Source: Gammaproteobacteria bacterium (GTDB lineage: Bacteria > Pseudomonadota > Gammaproteobacteria > Pseudomonadales > Pseudohongiellaceae). From it: a stretch of 64,000 nucleotides of DNA. The stretch covers positions 372,001-436,000 of the forward strand of contig JAQWPL010000029.1 in the NCBI GenBank assembly GCA_029245395.1, given 5' to 3'. Under the pieces are notes generated by a model that saw nothing but the letters and a program-made list of their open reading frames with translations, searched no databases and was not told the origin of the DNA. The translations under genes were made by a program, and so were the position numbers. Positions 26,968-36,239 of this stretch are shown piece after piece (position 1 is the first letter of the stretch; the number at the start of each line of letters is the position of its first letter).

Positions 26968-28119
26968 TTAACAGCAATAATCCCTGATCAGTTTCTTCAA
27001 TATTTCAATACACGGTTTAACCTGGCTAAGTTCCATATACTCATTGGGCTGATGCGCCTGGTCAATACTGCCAGGCCCCATAATGATCGTGTCCATGCCC
27101 AGTTTTTGCAGGAACGGGCCTTCAGTTCCAAAGGCCACACTTTCTGGGGTATGACCGGTTAACACTTCTATTTTTTTGGCCAGTTCACTGTCGGCATTAT
27201 CAAAAGGATCTACACCCGGTATCAGACTAGTGAGGTTGATCTCTACATTGTGGCTGGTGGCTATTGGCGCAACGATTGCTTCTATACTTTCTCTGATCGC
27301 TTCACCCCCCATGCCTGGTAACAGACGTACATCAAATTCCAGATCACAGTGACCACAAATACGGTTGGGGTTATCGCCCCCATGAATGACCCCCAGGTTG
27401 ATGGTGGGCACATCAATGTCAAAATGGGGATTGTTGTATTTGCTTTGCAATTGCAATCTGAATTGCATCAGCGCCGTGATAACTTCATGCATTGCATCCA
27501 GAGCATTGCGGCCGAGTGCGGAATTGGAGGAATGCCCGCTTTGGCCCTGGACATGAATGGATTCCATCATGATGCCCTTATGCATATGAATGGGGCGCAA
27601 ACTGGTGGGCTCACCAATCACCGCAGCTCTTGCTTTCGGTTTGCCGAGACTGGCAAGCGTTCGCGCACCAGCCATCGAGCTTTCTTCATCAGCAGTGGCA
27701 ATAATAATTAGCGGTTGTTTAAGATCAGCTTCAATAAAATCCTGAATGGCTTCATGTACTACGGCGAAGAAACCCTTCATGTCGGTGGCGCCCAAACCGA
27801 ATAATTTATTGTCCTTTTCAATCATTGCCAGTGGGTTGGTATCCCACAGGGCTTCATCAAAAGGTACAGTGTCGGTATGGCCGGATAGCACCAGGCCCCC
27901 AGGGCCGCTGCCAAGCGTGGCGATAAGATTCGATTTTTCATGTTCACCATCCCCATCAAAAGGAACAGGAACGAGTTCACAGGTGAAGCCCAGGCTTTCG
28001 AATGTTTCAGCCAGAAGGTTGATTACACCCAGGTTGCTCTGGTCGATATCCAGATTGGTTGAACTGACCGAATGCTCGCTAAGCAGGCGATTGAATAAAT
28101 CGTTAAATTTTTCAGGCAT
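26968..28119 (-). CDS. argE: Acetylornithine deacetylase
   Basis: ArgE hydrolyses N-acetylornithine to ornithine and acetate in the linear arginine pathway. The 383-residue M20-family peptidase has LSGHTDTVPFD with the first metal-binding His, GATDMKGFFA with the bridging Asp, TADEESSMAGA with the catalytic and metal Glu, and the C-terminal PGSIDQAHQPNEYM with the last His. All metal residues are present. It sits upstream of argA on the same strand; phhB lies 57 bases upstream. Confidence 0.94.
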   Translation of the reverse strand: MPEKFNDLFNRLLSEHSVSSTNLDIDQSNLGVINLLAETFESLGFTCELVPVPFDGDGEHEKSNLIATLGSGPGGLVLSGHTDTVPFDEALWDTNPLAMIEKDNKLFGLGATDMKGFFAVVHEAIQDFIEADLKQPLIIIATADEESSMAGARTLASLGKPKARAAVIGEPTSLRPIHMHKGIMMESIHVQGQSGHSSNSALGRNALDAMHEVITALMQFRLQLQSKYNNPHFDIDVPTINLGVIHGGDNPNRICGHCDLEFDVRLLPGMGGEAIRESIEAIVAPIATSHNVEINLTSLIPGVDPFDNADSELAKKIEVLTGHTPESVAFGTEGPFLQKLGMDTIIMGPGSIDQAHQPNEYMELSQVKPCIEILKKLIRDYCC

Positions 28120-28176
28120 TGATGTCCAGATTCCTGTATTCGATTACGCTTTGACAGTGCACCCTGACTATAAGGT

Positions 28177-28527
28177 TTAAGGTGCCGTTACCAGCATCGC
28201 TGCCCGATCGCATTTAGCCGCCATGATGAAATCATTCTTATGTAAGCCACCAATTACATGGGTCCACCAGGTGACGGTGACTTTTCCCCATTCAAGCATA
28301 ATGACAGGGTGGTGATTAACCTGCTCGGCGATCGCTGCGAATTTTCGGGTCATCTCTACAGCTGTTAGATAGTCAGGTAATTTGTAGCACTTTGTTAATT
28401 TATCGCACTCTTCTGTCACGATTGACCAGTCATTGATAGTAGTCAGCAAAGTATCAGCATCATCCCGACTGATGGCCGCATCACCTTTTTTACCTAATAC
28501 AATTTTTTCATTAGCCAGGTTAGTCAT
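28177..28527 (-). CDS. phhB: 4a-hydroxytetrahydrobiopterin dehydratase (pterin-4a-carbinolamine dehydratase)
   Basis: A 116-residue enzyme that recycles 4a-hydroxy-tetrahydropterin for phenylalanine hydroxylase. The active-site pattern is complete: EQVNHHPVIMLEWGKVTVTW with the His pair, then THVIGGLHKNDFIMA. ATG at 28527 begins right after the thioesterase stop; the frame is open to 28575 but that would lie inside the upstream gene. No phhA is next to it, so the partner hydroxylase must be elsewhere or the protein serves another pterin reaction. Confidence 0.9.
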   Translation of the reverse strand: MTNLANEKIVLGKKGDAAISRDDADTLLTTINDWSIVTEECDKLTKCYKLPDYLTAVEMTRKFAAIAEQVNHHPVIMLEWGKVTVTWWTHVIGGLHKNDFIMAAKCDRAAMLVTAP

Positions 28528-28529
28528 TG

Positions 28530-28955
28530 TTAATTTCTGTCTTTTAGTACGGCTGCAGTCAGTCGCGATAAGCAAACCAGATTATCTTCTGAGTCGTGAA
28601 TATTAATTTCAACCACAATAGTTGTGCTGCCGATATGCACGGGTTTGGCAATTCCGGTCACGAAAGGGGGTTTACCCGCCCTGACATGATTGGCATTGAT
28701 ATCAAGACCCACAATATGAAAGCCAGGTTCGCAGCAGAAATTGGCAGCCGCACTGCCCAGGGTTTCGGCAAGTACAACTGACGCGCCACCATGGATTATG
28801 CCCATGTGCTGCTGTGTTCTGTGATCTACAGGCAAAGTGCCTTTCAAATAATCATCACCAATTTCTGTTGCTTCAAGGCCGACATGTTCACAGATCGTGC
28901 CTTTCATCAAATCGTTCAATAATGCCAGTGTTAGTGTTTTTTTCCAGATTGCCAT
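28530..28955 (-). CDS. Hotdog-fold acyl-CoA thioesterase (YbdB/MenI/PaaI-like)
   Basis: A 141-residue thioesterase. The motif HMGIIHGGASVVLAETLGS (about 50-68) has the HGG loop and the catalytic Glu of the EntH/MenI-type hotdog enzymes. The ATG at 28955 (MAIWKKTL) has GGAG 8 bases upstream; the open frame to 29087 overlaps the upstream DUF218 gene and is rejected. It would hydrolyse an aryl- or acyl-CoA; menaquinone or enterobactin proofreading roles are known only for specific members. Confidence 0.9.
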   Translation of the reverse strand: MAIWKKTLTLALLNDLMKGTICEHVGLEATEIGDDYLKGTLPVDHRTQQHMGIIHGGASVVLAETLGSAAANFCCEPGFHIVGLDINANHVRAGKPPFVTGIAKPVHIGSTTIVVEINIHDSEDNLVCLSRLTAAVLKDRN

Positions 28956-28971
28956 TATATTCTCCAGCCTT

Positions 28972-29778
28972 TCAGAGGCAGCCGTCGGGCAGAATCTGGT
29001 CAGTCCTGCCGATAAAATAATAGACCAGTAGTCCCAGCCATTCCCTGATGTGGGTATTAAAAGAATCAAGATTGCCGGCAAAATCAAACTGAATTCGAAT
29101 TTGTCTACCGGGGGAGGATTCGTGATCTACCGGATAAGGTATGACAGGCCAGCCCTGTTTGCAAAAGGTGCCAACGGAGCGGGGCATATGCGCAGCGGAA
29201 GTAATTAACACCCACTGTTCATTAACGGTCGGGTTTATCAAGGCCTCACTATTGACAGCATTTTCAAAAGTATTGCGCGCGTCTCTTTCGACTTCCAGCC
29301 TGCGCCTTTCAATGCCCATGCTTTCCAGAAAATACAATGCAATATCCGCTTCTCTGAATTCCTGGTCGATAATGGAGCCGGATCCTCCAGTAAAAACCAG
29401 TCTGGCATCGGGGTAGGTGCGAGCCAGTGCAATAAAAGCCGTGTAGCGGTCGGCGGCGCTGCCTAGCTGAGGTTGGTCCCATATATAGGAATTAACCGGG
29501 TCGATGGCGCCACCCAACATTATGATGCCGTCTATGGATTCTGGCAGTGTTGGGTTGGCAGGAAAGTGTGCTTCCAGTGGTGTGACCAGCCATTTGCCTA
29601 GTGGAAGAAATGTAACTAACGTCATTAGAACGGCGGCGGAGCCAAGCAGAATCCTGGCCGCATGTATTTTATTAAGGAATAAAAGGGCAATACCGGCTAT
29701 CAGTAACAGAAAAAGGAATGACGCCGGGGACAAAAGTGTCCAGAGAATCTTGGAGAGATAAAAAAATACCGTGTTCAT
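28972..29778 (-). CDS. DUF218 (YdcF/SanA/ElyC-like) membrane protein
   Basis: A 268-residue inner-membrane protein with two N-terminal helices (LLSPASFLFLLLIAGIALLF and AARILLGSAAVLMTLVTFLP) and a periplasmic DUF218 domain: IDGIIMLGGAID (about 85), LVFTGGSGS (about 130), NTFENAVNSE and WVLITSAAHMPRS (about 197). The topology matches E. coli ElyC, which affects envelope and peptidoglycan synthesis; the biochemical activity is not established. It is first in a run of five minus-strand genes ending in argA. Confidence 0.88.
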   Translation of the reverse strand: MNTVFFYLSKILWTLLSPASFLFLLLIAGIALLFLNKIHAARILLGSAAVLMTLVTFLPLGKWLVTPLEAHFPANPTLPESIDGIIMLGGAIDPVNSYIWDQPQLGSAADRYTAFIALARTYPDARLVFTGGSGSIIDQEFREADIALYFLESMGIERRRLEVERDARNTFENAVNSEALINPTVNEQWVLITSAAHMPRSVGTFCKQGWPVIPYPVDHESSPGRQIRIQFDFAGNLDSFNTHIREWLGLLVYYFIGRTDQILPDGCL

Positions 29779-29909
29779 GATTGAGCTTTATTTAAACAAA
29801 AAAACAGTAAGCTGGACATGCCCCTGATGGAGGCAATAGGGGATTATCTGGTAAGCAGAGCAATATCTCAATCTACCTTTACTGCAGGTCAGATCAGGAA
29901 GTTCAGAAC

Positions 29910-30281
29910 TTAGGTGGAGGGCAGAATGGTTTTTACTTCGTCGATGGTTTTCCCGGTTTGCTCGGCGCAAAGATTCAGGATATCCAGGCCATAGGTCCTG
30001 GTAAGTTTTTCAAGGTTGGAGACCGAGCCGCCTAGATTGAGCAGGCGTATGATATCAAGGTCTGTCACCGCATGGATTTGTTCCAGACTCAGGCCGTATT
30101 CACGGCAGTAGAATTCAGGAAAGGCGCGAAACCGCTTTTGGTTATCTTTAGTGATCAGGGAGCTGAACATCTTGTTCAGAGCAATTTGACTCGAAGCTAA
30201 TGTGCATTCATCGTCATACTGCGTGGATTCCTGCTCCCCGGCTTTCTCCTGCTGAATTGAAAAAGAGACAATATTGCTCAT
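29910..30281 (-). CDS. Small protein with LigA-like (aromatic ring-cleavage dioxygenase alpha) fold
   Basis: A 123-residue protein. FRAFPEFYCREYGLSLEQIH followed by AVTDLDIIRLLNLGGSVSNL matches the helical pattern of protocatechuate 4,5-dioxygenase small subunits (LigA). No large (LigB) subunit is encoded nearby, so a dioxygenase role is not supported; stand-alone LigA-like proteins of unknown function exist. The N-terminal 40 residues are polar and Gln/Glu-rich. It lies downstream of the broken FNR-like gene, 81 bases away on the same strand. Confidence 0.65.
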   Translation of the reverse strand: MSNIVSFSIQQEKAGEQESTQYDDECTLASSQIALNKMFSSLITKDNQKRFRAFPEFYCREYGLSLEQIHAVTDLDIIRLLNLGGSVSNLEKLTRTYGLDILNLCAEQTGKTIDEVKTILPST

Positions 30282-30362
30282 GCCTGCTATTTCAATCTAA
30301 ACAAGAGACAACAGCAATCCCATTCTGCTTGCTGCTTGATTTAGGTCGGCTTTAAAAGGGCG

Positions 30363-31064
30363 TTACTTGGTGGCGTGGCAAATGGCGCTCAGTGCTTCGT
30401 GGTCTTTAATCTGAATTTCTCTGCCGTCCACGGCTATCAGCCCTTCTTTTTGTAAGCGGCTGAAGGTACGACTGACTGTTTCAATGGTCAGCCCCAGGAA
30501 ATTGCCGATATCCATTCTAGACATGGGCAGGCGCAACGAATTGCGCGACAGGTTGCGCATGCCGCAACGTTTGGACAGGCTGAGTAACAGGGTAGCAACC
30601 CTGCCTTCTGCATTTTTTTTGCTCAGTGTCATCATCTGATGATTTGATTCGATTTGCTGGCTCATCAGCTGAAAGAAATGGCGTTGTAATTTCGGCACCT
30701 GCAACGATAATTCTTCAATTTTTTCAAAAGGTATTTCGCACACCGTGGATGTCTCCATGGTAACTACGTTGCAACCGTGTTTATCAGTACCGATACCGTC
30801 AAAGCCAAGGATTTCGCCAGGCAGGTAAAATCCAGTGACCTATTCGACGCCATTATCATCAAGTAAATAGGTTTTAATGGAGCCGGAGCGAACAGCAAAT
30901 ATTGAAGTAAAAGAGTCGCCCGATCGATAGATGTGTTCGCCGACCTGAATAGGGCGGCTTCGTTTGATAATCTCATCTATCTTGTCGATCTCCTTGAGAT
31001 CCATAGCCAAAGGAAGGCACAATCCTTTCAGGTTGCAGTCTGAGCGAAGCCTGGATAAAGCCAT
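30363..31064 (-). pseudogene. fnr: FNR/ANR-type oxygen-sensing regulator, interrupted by an amber codon
   Basis: The minus-strand frame reads a Crp/FNR regulator of 234 codons, close to E. coli FNR (250): a Cys region SDCNLKGLCLPL, cAMP-like barrel (SGDSFTSIFAVRSGSIKTYL), TVCEIPFEKIEEL with the internal Cys, and the helix-turn-helix MSRMDIGNFLGLTIETVSR. TAG at 30840-30842 (codon 75) replaces the conserved Gln of the EQ-ITGF segment (CAG to TAG). The first of the three N-terminal cluster Cys (Cys20 in E. coli) is Arg, a one-base change from TGC. Either the gene is dead, or only a fragment from the internal ATG 30758, which keeps the DNA-binding helix, is made, or the codon is read through. Confidence 0.85.
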
Positions 31065-31169
31065 GATCACAGGCGATGTTATAAGGATCTGAAGTCATCA
31101 ATCTACTCAGTTTGGATATGTTTTTATTGTACTAGATTGTCGAAAATTGTGGTTTTTTCTTTTTCTCTC

Positions 31170-31982
31170 TTAGAGACAGGTTTTCCCAAGACTAAACAAA
31201 ACGCCCTGGCCGCCAATTTCCACACGCTTATCCTGCAGGCTGCAACGCAATTCGCCACCCCTGGCAGAAATCTGGTAAGCAAGCATTTCCTTTTTACCGG
31301 TAATCCTGTGCCAGTAGGGAATCAGGCTGCAGTGGATGGAGCCAGTGACCGGGTCCTCATTGATGCCGACACGTGGGGCAAAAAATCGGGAAACAAAATC
31401 TGAATTATTTCCGGGGGCAGTCGCAATGAGGCCATGGAATTCCATGTCTTTAACTCTGGCTATGTCGGGTTTCAGATTAAGTATCTGTTCTTCGCTTTCA
31501 AATTCAGCCAGGCAATTGGGTGGCGAGAGAATGACATTCACAGGTTTTATGTTACAGGCGGCTTCAATCTGCTTTGCGATGACCTCCGGTTCTTCTATTT
31601 TTTCAAGAGGCCTGGATGGAAAGTCCAGATAATACCAGTCACCACGTTTGCTGACCTGTAACTCGCCGCTTTTAGTAATAAACGTGAAAACAGGGTCTGA
31701 GTTGTCAGCGGCACTATTCGTCATGGCAAGAACCACAGCGCTGGCGAGTGTGGCGTGGCCACACAAATCTACCTCCACAGCTGGGGTGAACCAGCGTAGT
31801 TCCCATGCATCTTTTGTATCTTTAACAGGTACAAGAAATGCAGTTTCAGAAAGATTGTTTTCAGCCGCAATGGACTGCATCAGTTCATCGTCCAGCCAGG
31901 CTTCTAGAGGACAAACAGCTGCCGGGTTGCCGCTGAATAGTTTCGAGGCAAAGGCGTCAACAATGTATAAAGGTATTTCCAT
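31170..31982 (-). CDS. PhzF family isomerase/epimerase
   Basis: A 270-residue cytosolic protein of the diaminopimelate-epimerase fold. It has the family start YIVDAFASKLFSGNPAAVCP, the catalytic Glu in NNLSETAFLV (about 43-52), the DLCGHATLASAVV segment, and GINEDPVTGSIHCSLIPYW near the C-terminus. PhzF isomerises a phenazine precursor in pseudomonads, but most relatives lack a phenazine cluster, as here, and their substrate is unknown. It starts 17 bases upstream of hemW's stop on the same strand order. Confidence 0.92.
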   Translation of the reverse strand: MEIPLYIVDAFASKLFSGNPAAVCPLEAWLDDELMQSIAAENNLSETAFLVPVKDTKDAWELRWFTPAVEVDLCGHATLASAVVLAMTNSAADNSDPVFTFITKSGELQVSKRGDWYYLDFPSRPLEKIEEPEVIAKQIEAACNIKPVNVILSPPNCLAEFESEEQILNLKPDIARVKDMEFHGLIATAPGNNSDFVSRFFAPRVGINEDPVTGSIHCSLIPYWHRITGKKEMLAYQISARGGELRCSLQDKRVEIGGQGVLFSLGKTCL

Positions 31983-31999
31983 AGTTGGCTCCTGACAAC

Positions 32000-33196
32000 T
32001 TATCGGGAGTTTACCTCAATACGCTCTAACGTGTGATTATCGCCCGGCATGAACTTTGTAAATTCCGTAAGTACTGTGTCAAGGAAAAGGAAACCTTTTG
32101 ATGTTGCCTGAAGCCGATCATTACGCAACAGGTTTTTATCTCGCAGGCTGGCAAGAACGGGTTCTATGGATTGCAAAGCAAGTCCGGTTCGCTCTCCAAA
32201 TAATACCTGATCACAACCCTTGCTCAGGCGCAGCACATTCATCATGAATTCAAGGGGCAGTTCAGATGTTTGTACCTTTGCGACTTCAGCCACAGGATTT
32301 TCCTGTTGAAGATAGTTGTCTGGTTGGCGAACTTTTTGTGTGCGCAGGATGAGATTTTCTTCCGGCAGAGTAATTTTGCCATGGGCACCCGCGCCAATGC
32401 CCAGGTAGTCGCCGAACAGCCAGTAATTCAAATTATGCCGGGATTCCTGATCAGGGCCGCAGAAGGCAGAGACCTCATACCTGTCCAGACCATGGGAGGA
32501 TAGCAAATCAATACCGGCTTCCTGGATCCCGCTGACAAGATCGTCGTTCGGTAGAGATGGCGGTTTGCTGTAGAACAGTGTGTTGGGCTCGATAGTCAGC
32601 TGGTACCAGGACAGGTGTGGCGGATTACAAGCAATCGCCATTTCCAGATCCTTTAAGGCCTCTTCTATGCTTTGTCCGGGTAAGCCAAACATCAGGTCGA
32701 GGTTAAAGTTTTCAAATCCCGCAGACAGCGCATTTTCTGCTGCCGTCAGGGCTTCTTTATCCGAGTGTGCCCGGCCGAGTTTTTCCAGGAATGATTGTTG
32801 GAAACTTTGAATACCGATCGATAATCGATTTATCCCGGCTGACCTGAAAGCAGAAAATTTCTCCAACTCAAAAGTACCGGGGTTGGCTTCCAGGGTGATT
32901 TCAATATCACTGGCAAAGCCAGCCAGATTTTCAACAGCGGTTAACAGTTTTTCTATGCCGGCTGGAGAAAACAAACTGGGTGTGCCGCCACCAATAAAAA
33001 TTGAAGTGAATTTTCTGCCCTGCAGATAAGGGAGATCCTGTTCTAGATCTGCAATGAGTTTTTCTATATAAGCTGCCTCTGGCAAAGTGCGATCGTTGGC
33101 GTGGGAATTGAAATCACAGTAAGGGCATTTCTTCAGGCACCAGGGGATATGGATATACAGCGCCACTGGAGGCAGGGTTAAAGCCGGCGCCGTCAT
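32000..33196 (-). CDS. hemW: Heme chaperone HemW (radical SAM, coproporphyrinogen oxidase-like)
   Basis: HemW binds heme and inserts it into respiratory proteins; it was long annotated as an oxygen-independent coproporphyrinogen oxidase. The 398-residue form from ATG 33196 has the radical-SAM cysteines Cys20, Cys24 and Cys27 (IPWCLKKCPYCDFNSH), GGGTPSLFS, and NLDLMFGLPGQ. It lacks the extra Cys of HemN. The frame is open upstream to 33286, but the ATGA overlap with the rdgB stop (33193-33196) decides the start. It is translationally coupled to rdgB, as in many gammaproteobacteria. Confidence 0.95.
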   Translation of the reverse strand: MTAPALTLPPVALYIHIPWCLKKCPYCDFNSHANDRTLPEAAYIEKLIADLEQDLPYLQGRKFTSIFIGGGTPSLFSPAGIEKLLTAVENLAGFASDIEITLEANPGTFELEKFSAFRSAGINRLSIGIQSFQQSFLEKLGRAHSDKEALTAAENALSAGFENFNLDLMFGLPGQSIEEALKDLEMAIACNPPHLSWYQLTIEPNTLFYSKPPSLPNDDLVSGIQEAGIDLLSSHGLDRYEVSAFCGPDQESRHNLNYWLFGDYLGIGAGAHGKITLPEENLILRTQKVRQPDNYLQQENPVAEVAKVQTSELPLEFMMNVLRLSKGCDQVLFGERTGLALQSIEPVLASLRDKNLLRNDRLQATSKGFLFLDTVLTEFTKFMPGDNHTLERIEVNSR

Positions 33197-33804
33197 CCAG
33201 GAAAATTTTCCAGCAGTTGTTGTAAAGCCTGGGCGCGATGACTGAGTGAGTTTTTCACCGAAGGCTCCAGTTCCGCAGAAGCACAATTATGTTCAGGCAC
33301 ATAAAACAGGGGGTCGTAACCAAAACCATGGTTTCCCTGTTCAGCAAGCAGAATCAATCCATCCCAGCTGCCCTGGCAAATCAGCGGCATCGGGTCGTTC
33401 GGAAATCTCACTAATGCGATGCAGCACTGAAACCGCGCTGTACGCTTATCTATAGGTATCTGCTCCAGATTTTCCAGCAGCAAGGCATTGTTGGCGGCAT
33501 CATTGCTCTCACGGTCTTTGTCCAGTCCGGCATAGCGAGCGGAATAGATGCCCGGCGCACCGCCAAGCGCATCAACCACCAGGCCTGAGTCATCAGCCAG
33601 TGCCGGCAGTTTGGTTAGTTCGCTGGCATGCCTGGCCTTGATGATGGCGTTTTCTACGAAACTCAGTCCATCTTCGATAGCATCCGGAATATCAAATTCT
33701 GATTGTGGCAGGAGGGCGACGTTTTTCGTTGCCAGAATATCCTGCAACTCTTTCAGCTTGGCGGAGTTGCTGCTGGCGAGAACGATTTTTTTCAGTGTGG
33801 CCAT
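33193..33804 (-). CDS. rdgB: XTP/dITP pyrophosphatase (Ham1/RdgB)
   Basis: RdgB hydrolyses deaminated purine nucleoside triphosphates to monophosphates, keeping them out of DNA. The 203-residue protein has the opening ASSNSAKLKELQDIL, the metal- and base-binding DDSGLVVDALGGAPGIYSAR (about 70-89), FGYDPLFYVPE (about 160) and SHRAQALQQ at the end. It is upstream of hemW with an ATGA overlap and downstream of the metX-metW-DUF4426 group. Confidence 0.96.
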   Translation of the reverse strand: MATLKKIVLASSNSAKLKELQDILATKNVALLPQSEFDIPDAIEDGLSFVENAIIKARHASELTKLPALADDSGLVVDALGGAPGIYSARYAGLDKDRESNDAANNALLLENLEQIPIDKRTARFQCCIALVRFPNDPMPLICQGSWDGLILLAEQGNHGFGYDPLFYVPEHNCASAELEPSVKNSLSHRAQALQQLLENFPG

Positions 33805-33864
33805 AGGGAATGGGTAATATAAAAATATGGATGCACGGTGGCGTACCTTTTATTAGCAACCAAA

Positions 33865-34305
33865 CTAATTGTTATACATCCTCGATTCCCAGCGAATTTC
33901 ATGGAAAGGCCCTGAGCGCTCCGGCTGAATATCTACCGAAAAACGCACCATCTCAGCATTGGAAAAATCAAATTCGCCAATATAGTAGATAGCGGAAGCT
34001 TCCCTGATTTCCCTGAACTCTATATTGCCTGTTTGGCCCAATAGATTTCTCTTACCGCCGCGAATGCTGGCAGGTACTGCGCTGGTCGCTCCGCCGCCGT
34101 CATTTTTAATCACACTGATATTGAGAAAGGCGCGTCGATCGCTGCGCACTATGCCGTATTGTTCAGCAATCTCAGGAGTAACAAAGGTGCTGTTAACTGC
34201 CTGGTAGTAGACTGTGTAATTACCAATGCTTTCCGATGCCGCGTGAACAAAAACAGACGACAGTATCAGTGCAGGAATCAATAGCCACGTGAAAATTCGT
34301 TTCAT
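33865..34305 (-). CDS. DUF4426 exported protein
   Basis: A 146-residue protein with a signal peptide (MKRIFTWLLIPALILSSVFV to HAASE) and a single beta-rich domain: YTVYYQAVNSTFVTPEIAEQ, RRAFLNISVIK and the C-terminal GPFHEIRWESRMY. This is the DUF4426 pattern that follows metW in pseudomonads; its function is unknown. I use ATG 34305, five bases before the metW stop codon, rather than 34335. Confidence 0.88.
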   Translation of the reverse strand: MKRIFTWLLIPALILSSVFVHAASESIGNYTVYYQAVNSTFVTPEIAEQYGIVRSDRRAFLNISVIKNDGGGATSAVPASIRGGKRNLLGQTGNIEFREIREASAIYYIGEFDFSNAEMVRFSVDIQPERSGPFHEIRWESRMYNN

Positions 34306-34309
34306 GAGT

Positions 34310-34900
34310 TCAACGCGTGAAATGGTAGATTGCATTGATTCCGAATAGATTCGGATGCAATTTCATCAGAAAGCTGCTGCGGTGATTAAAGTCCACTACA
34401 GTCCTGTGCAGAATTTTTATAGTGCGTTCACGACACAACGAGTCAAAGTCGCGGATAGTACAGTGATGAATGTTAGGTGTGTCATACCATTCATAGGGCA
34501 GAGAACTGGACTGCGGCATATTCCCGCCGGACAATAGTTTTAGTCGATGCCGCCAGTGCGCAAAATTGGGGAAGGTGATGATGCAATTCTTGCCGATACG
34601 CAGCATTTCCTCTACCAGAATGTCCGGGCGCTCAACAGTTTGTAGAGTGTGTGCCAGCAGGACAGTGTCGAAGCTGCCGGATTCAAAATTAGATAGGCCC
34701 TTGTTTAGATCCTGCTCAATGACATTGACGCCGGCTTGCAGACACAGATTGATATTGTCGGCATCAATTTCCAGCCCGCAGTCGCGTATAGCTTTTTCTT
34801 TTTTCAGGTGAGCAAGAAAGGAACCGTCGCCACAACCCAGGTCAAGGACGCGAGATCCAGGCGCAATCCACTGCTGAATAATTTCCAGGTCAGCCCGCAT
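34310..34900 (-). CDS. metW: Methionine biosynthesis protein MetW
   Basis: MetW is a class I SAM-methyltransferase-fold protein found with MetX, needed for full homoserine acyltransferase function in several Proteobacteria. The 196 residues carry [15 protein letters not shown] (about 17-31), [23 protein letters not shown] and [16 protein letters not shown] 34900 has GGAG 9 bases upstream and overlaps the metX stop by 11 bases, so translation is coupled; the longer frame to 34960 is rejected. Confidence 0.94.
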   Translation of the reverse strand: MRADLEIIQQWIAPGSRVLDLGCGDGSFLAHLKKEKAIRDCGLEIDADNINLCLQAGVNVIEQDLNKGLSNFESGSFDTVLLAHTLQTVERPDILVEEMLRIGKNCIITFPNFAHWRHRLKLLSGGNMPQSSSLPYEWYDTPNIHHCTIRDFDSLCRERTIKILHRTVVDFNHRSSFLMKLHPNLFGINAIYHFTR

Positions 34901-36131
34901 TGGGATGTTCTCCCTGGTCTTCAGGTTGGGCATCAATCTTTTCATCAAACTGTTCGTCAAACTCTGCTGCGACGCAGCCCAAATAGGATTTCAATGCGTT
35001 GATATAACGAGGTATGGGCAGCAAAAAGGCATCATGGCCCTGGTCGGCTTCAACTTCGAGGTAACTTACTTGCTGTTTGGCTTTCAGTAAGGTGTTAACA
35101 ATTTCCTTTGATCGCTCGGGCGGAAAGCGCCAGTCACTGGAAAATGAAATTACCAGATATTTACAATTGCTTTGAGCGAAGGCTTTGCTAAGGTCAGAGT
35201 CAAAGTCCACGGCCGGATCAAAATAATCTAGAGTTTTGGTAATCAGCAGATAGGTATTTGCGTCGAACTGGCCTGAAAAAGATTCGCCCTTATATTGCAG
35301 GTAGCTTTCCACCTGAAAGTCCACCTCATAGCTGAAATTCAGTTTGCCTGTTCTAAGATCCCTGCCGAAGTTGCCCTTGATGGCATCCTTACCGAATTTG
35401 TCACGCATGGCGCCGTCCGACAAGTAGGTCACATGACCTATCATCCTCGCCAGTGTCAGACCTCGCTTGGGATAGGTGTCATGGTCATGGTAGCGGCCGG
35501 CATGAAAGTCAGGATCACTGGTGATGGACTGCCGGGCTATTTCATTAAAGGCAATGTTTTGTGCTGACAATTTAGGCGCGGCCGCGATGATAATGGCATG
35601 GCGCAGTCGCAGTGGGTAGGAAATGGCCCAGCGCATGACCTGCATGCCACCAAGGCTGCCGCCAATAACAGCCGCCCATTGCTCAATACCCAGGTGGTCA
35701 GCTAGCCGGGCCTGGCTGTTTACCCAGTCGCGAACAGTGATAATTGGAAAATCAGGCCCGAAGGGTTTTCCGGTTTCCGGGTTGATGGTAGAGGGCCCGG
35801 TACTGCCGGCACAACCGCCGAGATTGTTCAAACTGACAATATAGAATTGGTTAGTGTCGAAGGCCTTGCCAGGACCTATACAGTAATCCCACCAACCGGG
35901 CTTTTCCTTTTCATTGGCCGCATCGTGGTAGCCAGCCGCATGATGGTCGCCACTGAGTGCGTGGCAGATAAGAATGGCATTGCTTTTATCCGCATTCAGC
36001 TCGCCGTAGGTTTCTACCATCAGGTCATAGTCGTTAATGACACTGCCACTGCGAAGCACCAGGGGCTCATCAAAATGGATGAGTTCCGGTCCTACGAGCC
36101 CAACGGAATCTGCTGGAATGGTTTTTGCCAT
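34890..36131 (-). CDS. metX: Homoserine O-acyltransferase (MetX type)
   Basis: MetX acylates homoserine at the hydroxyl group, committing it to methionine. The 413-residue alpha/beta-hydrolase-fold protein has the nucleophile elbow [14 protein letters not shown] (catalytic Ser), the family [13 protein letters not shown] and the C-terminal GHDAFLLP with the catalytic His; the Asp lies in a late loop. Some MetX enzymes use succinyl-CoA; which acyl donor is used here cannot be told. The last 25 residues are acidic and unlike the family. Coupled to metW. Confidence 0.94.
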   Translation of the reverse strand: MAKTIPADSVGLVGPELIHFDEPLVLRSGSVINDYDLMVETYGELNADKSNAILICHALSGDHHAAGYHDAANEKEKPGWWDYCIGPGKAFDTNQFYIVSLNNLGGCAGSTGPSTINPETGKPFGPDFPIITVRDWVNSQARLADHLGIEQWAAVIGGSLGGMQVMRWAISYPLRLRHAIIIAAAPKLSAQNIAFNEIARQSITSDPDFHAGRYHDHDTYPKRGLTLARMIGHVTYLSDGAMRDKFGKDAIKGNFGRDLRTGKLNFSYEVDFQVESYLQYKGESFSGQFDANTYLLITKTLDYFDPAVDFDSDLSKAFAQSNCKYLVISFSSDWRFPPERSKEIVNTLLKAKQQVSYLEVEADQGHDAFLLPIPRYINALKSYLGCVAAEFDEQFDEKIDAQPEDQGEHPNAG

Positions 36132-36239
36132 GTTAAAAAAATACTAAAAGTAGAGCGGATGACTAAAAAGATAGTTAAAAAAACAGTAAAGAAAATAGTT
36201 AAAAACTACAAAGCACACGCATTCATTTTTCTGATTGCG

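Noticed and set aside
30840-30842. Genome-wide reassignment of TAG to an amino acid
   Set aside because: TAG ends other genes normally (for example at 9341), and the multicopper-oxidase remnant is broken in other ways.
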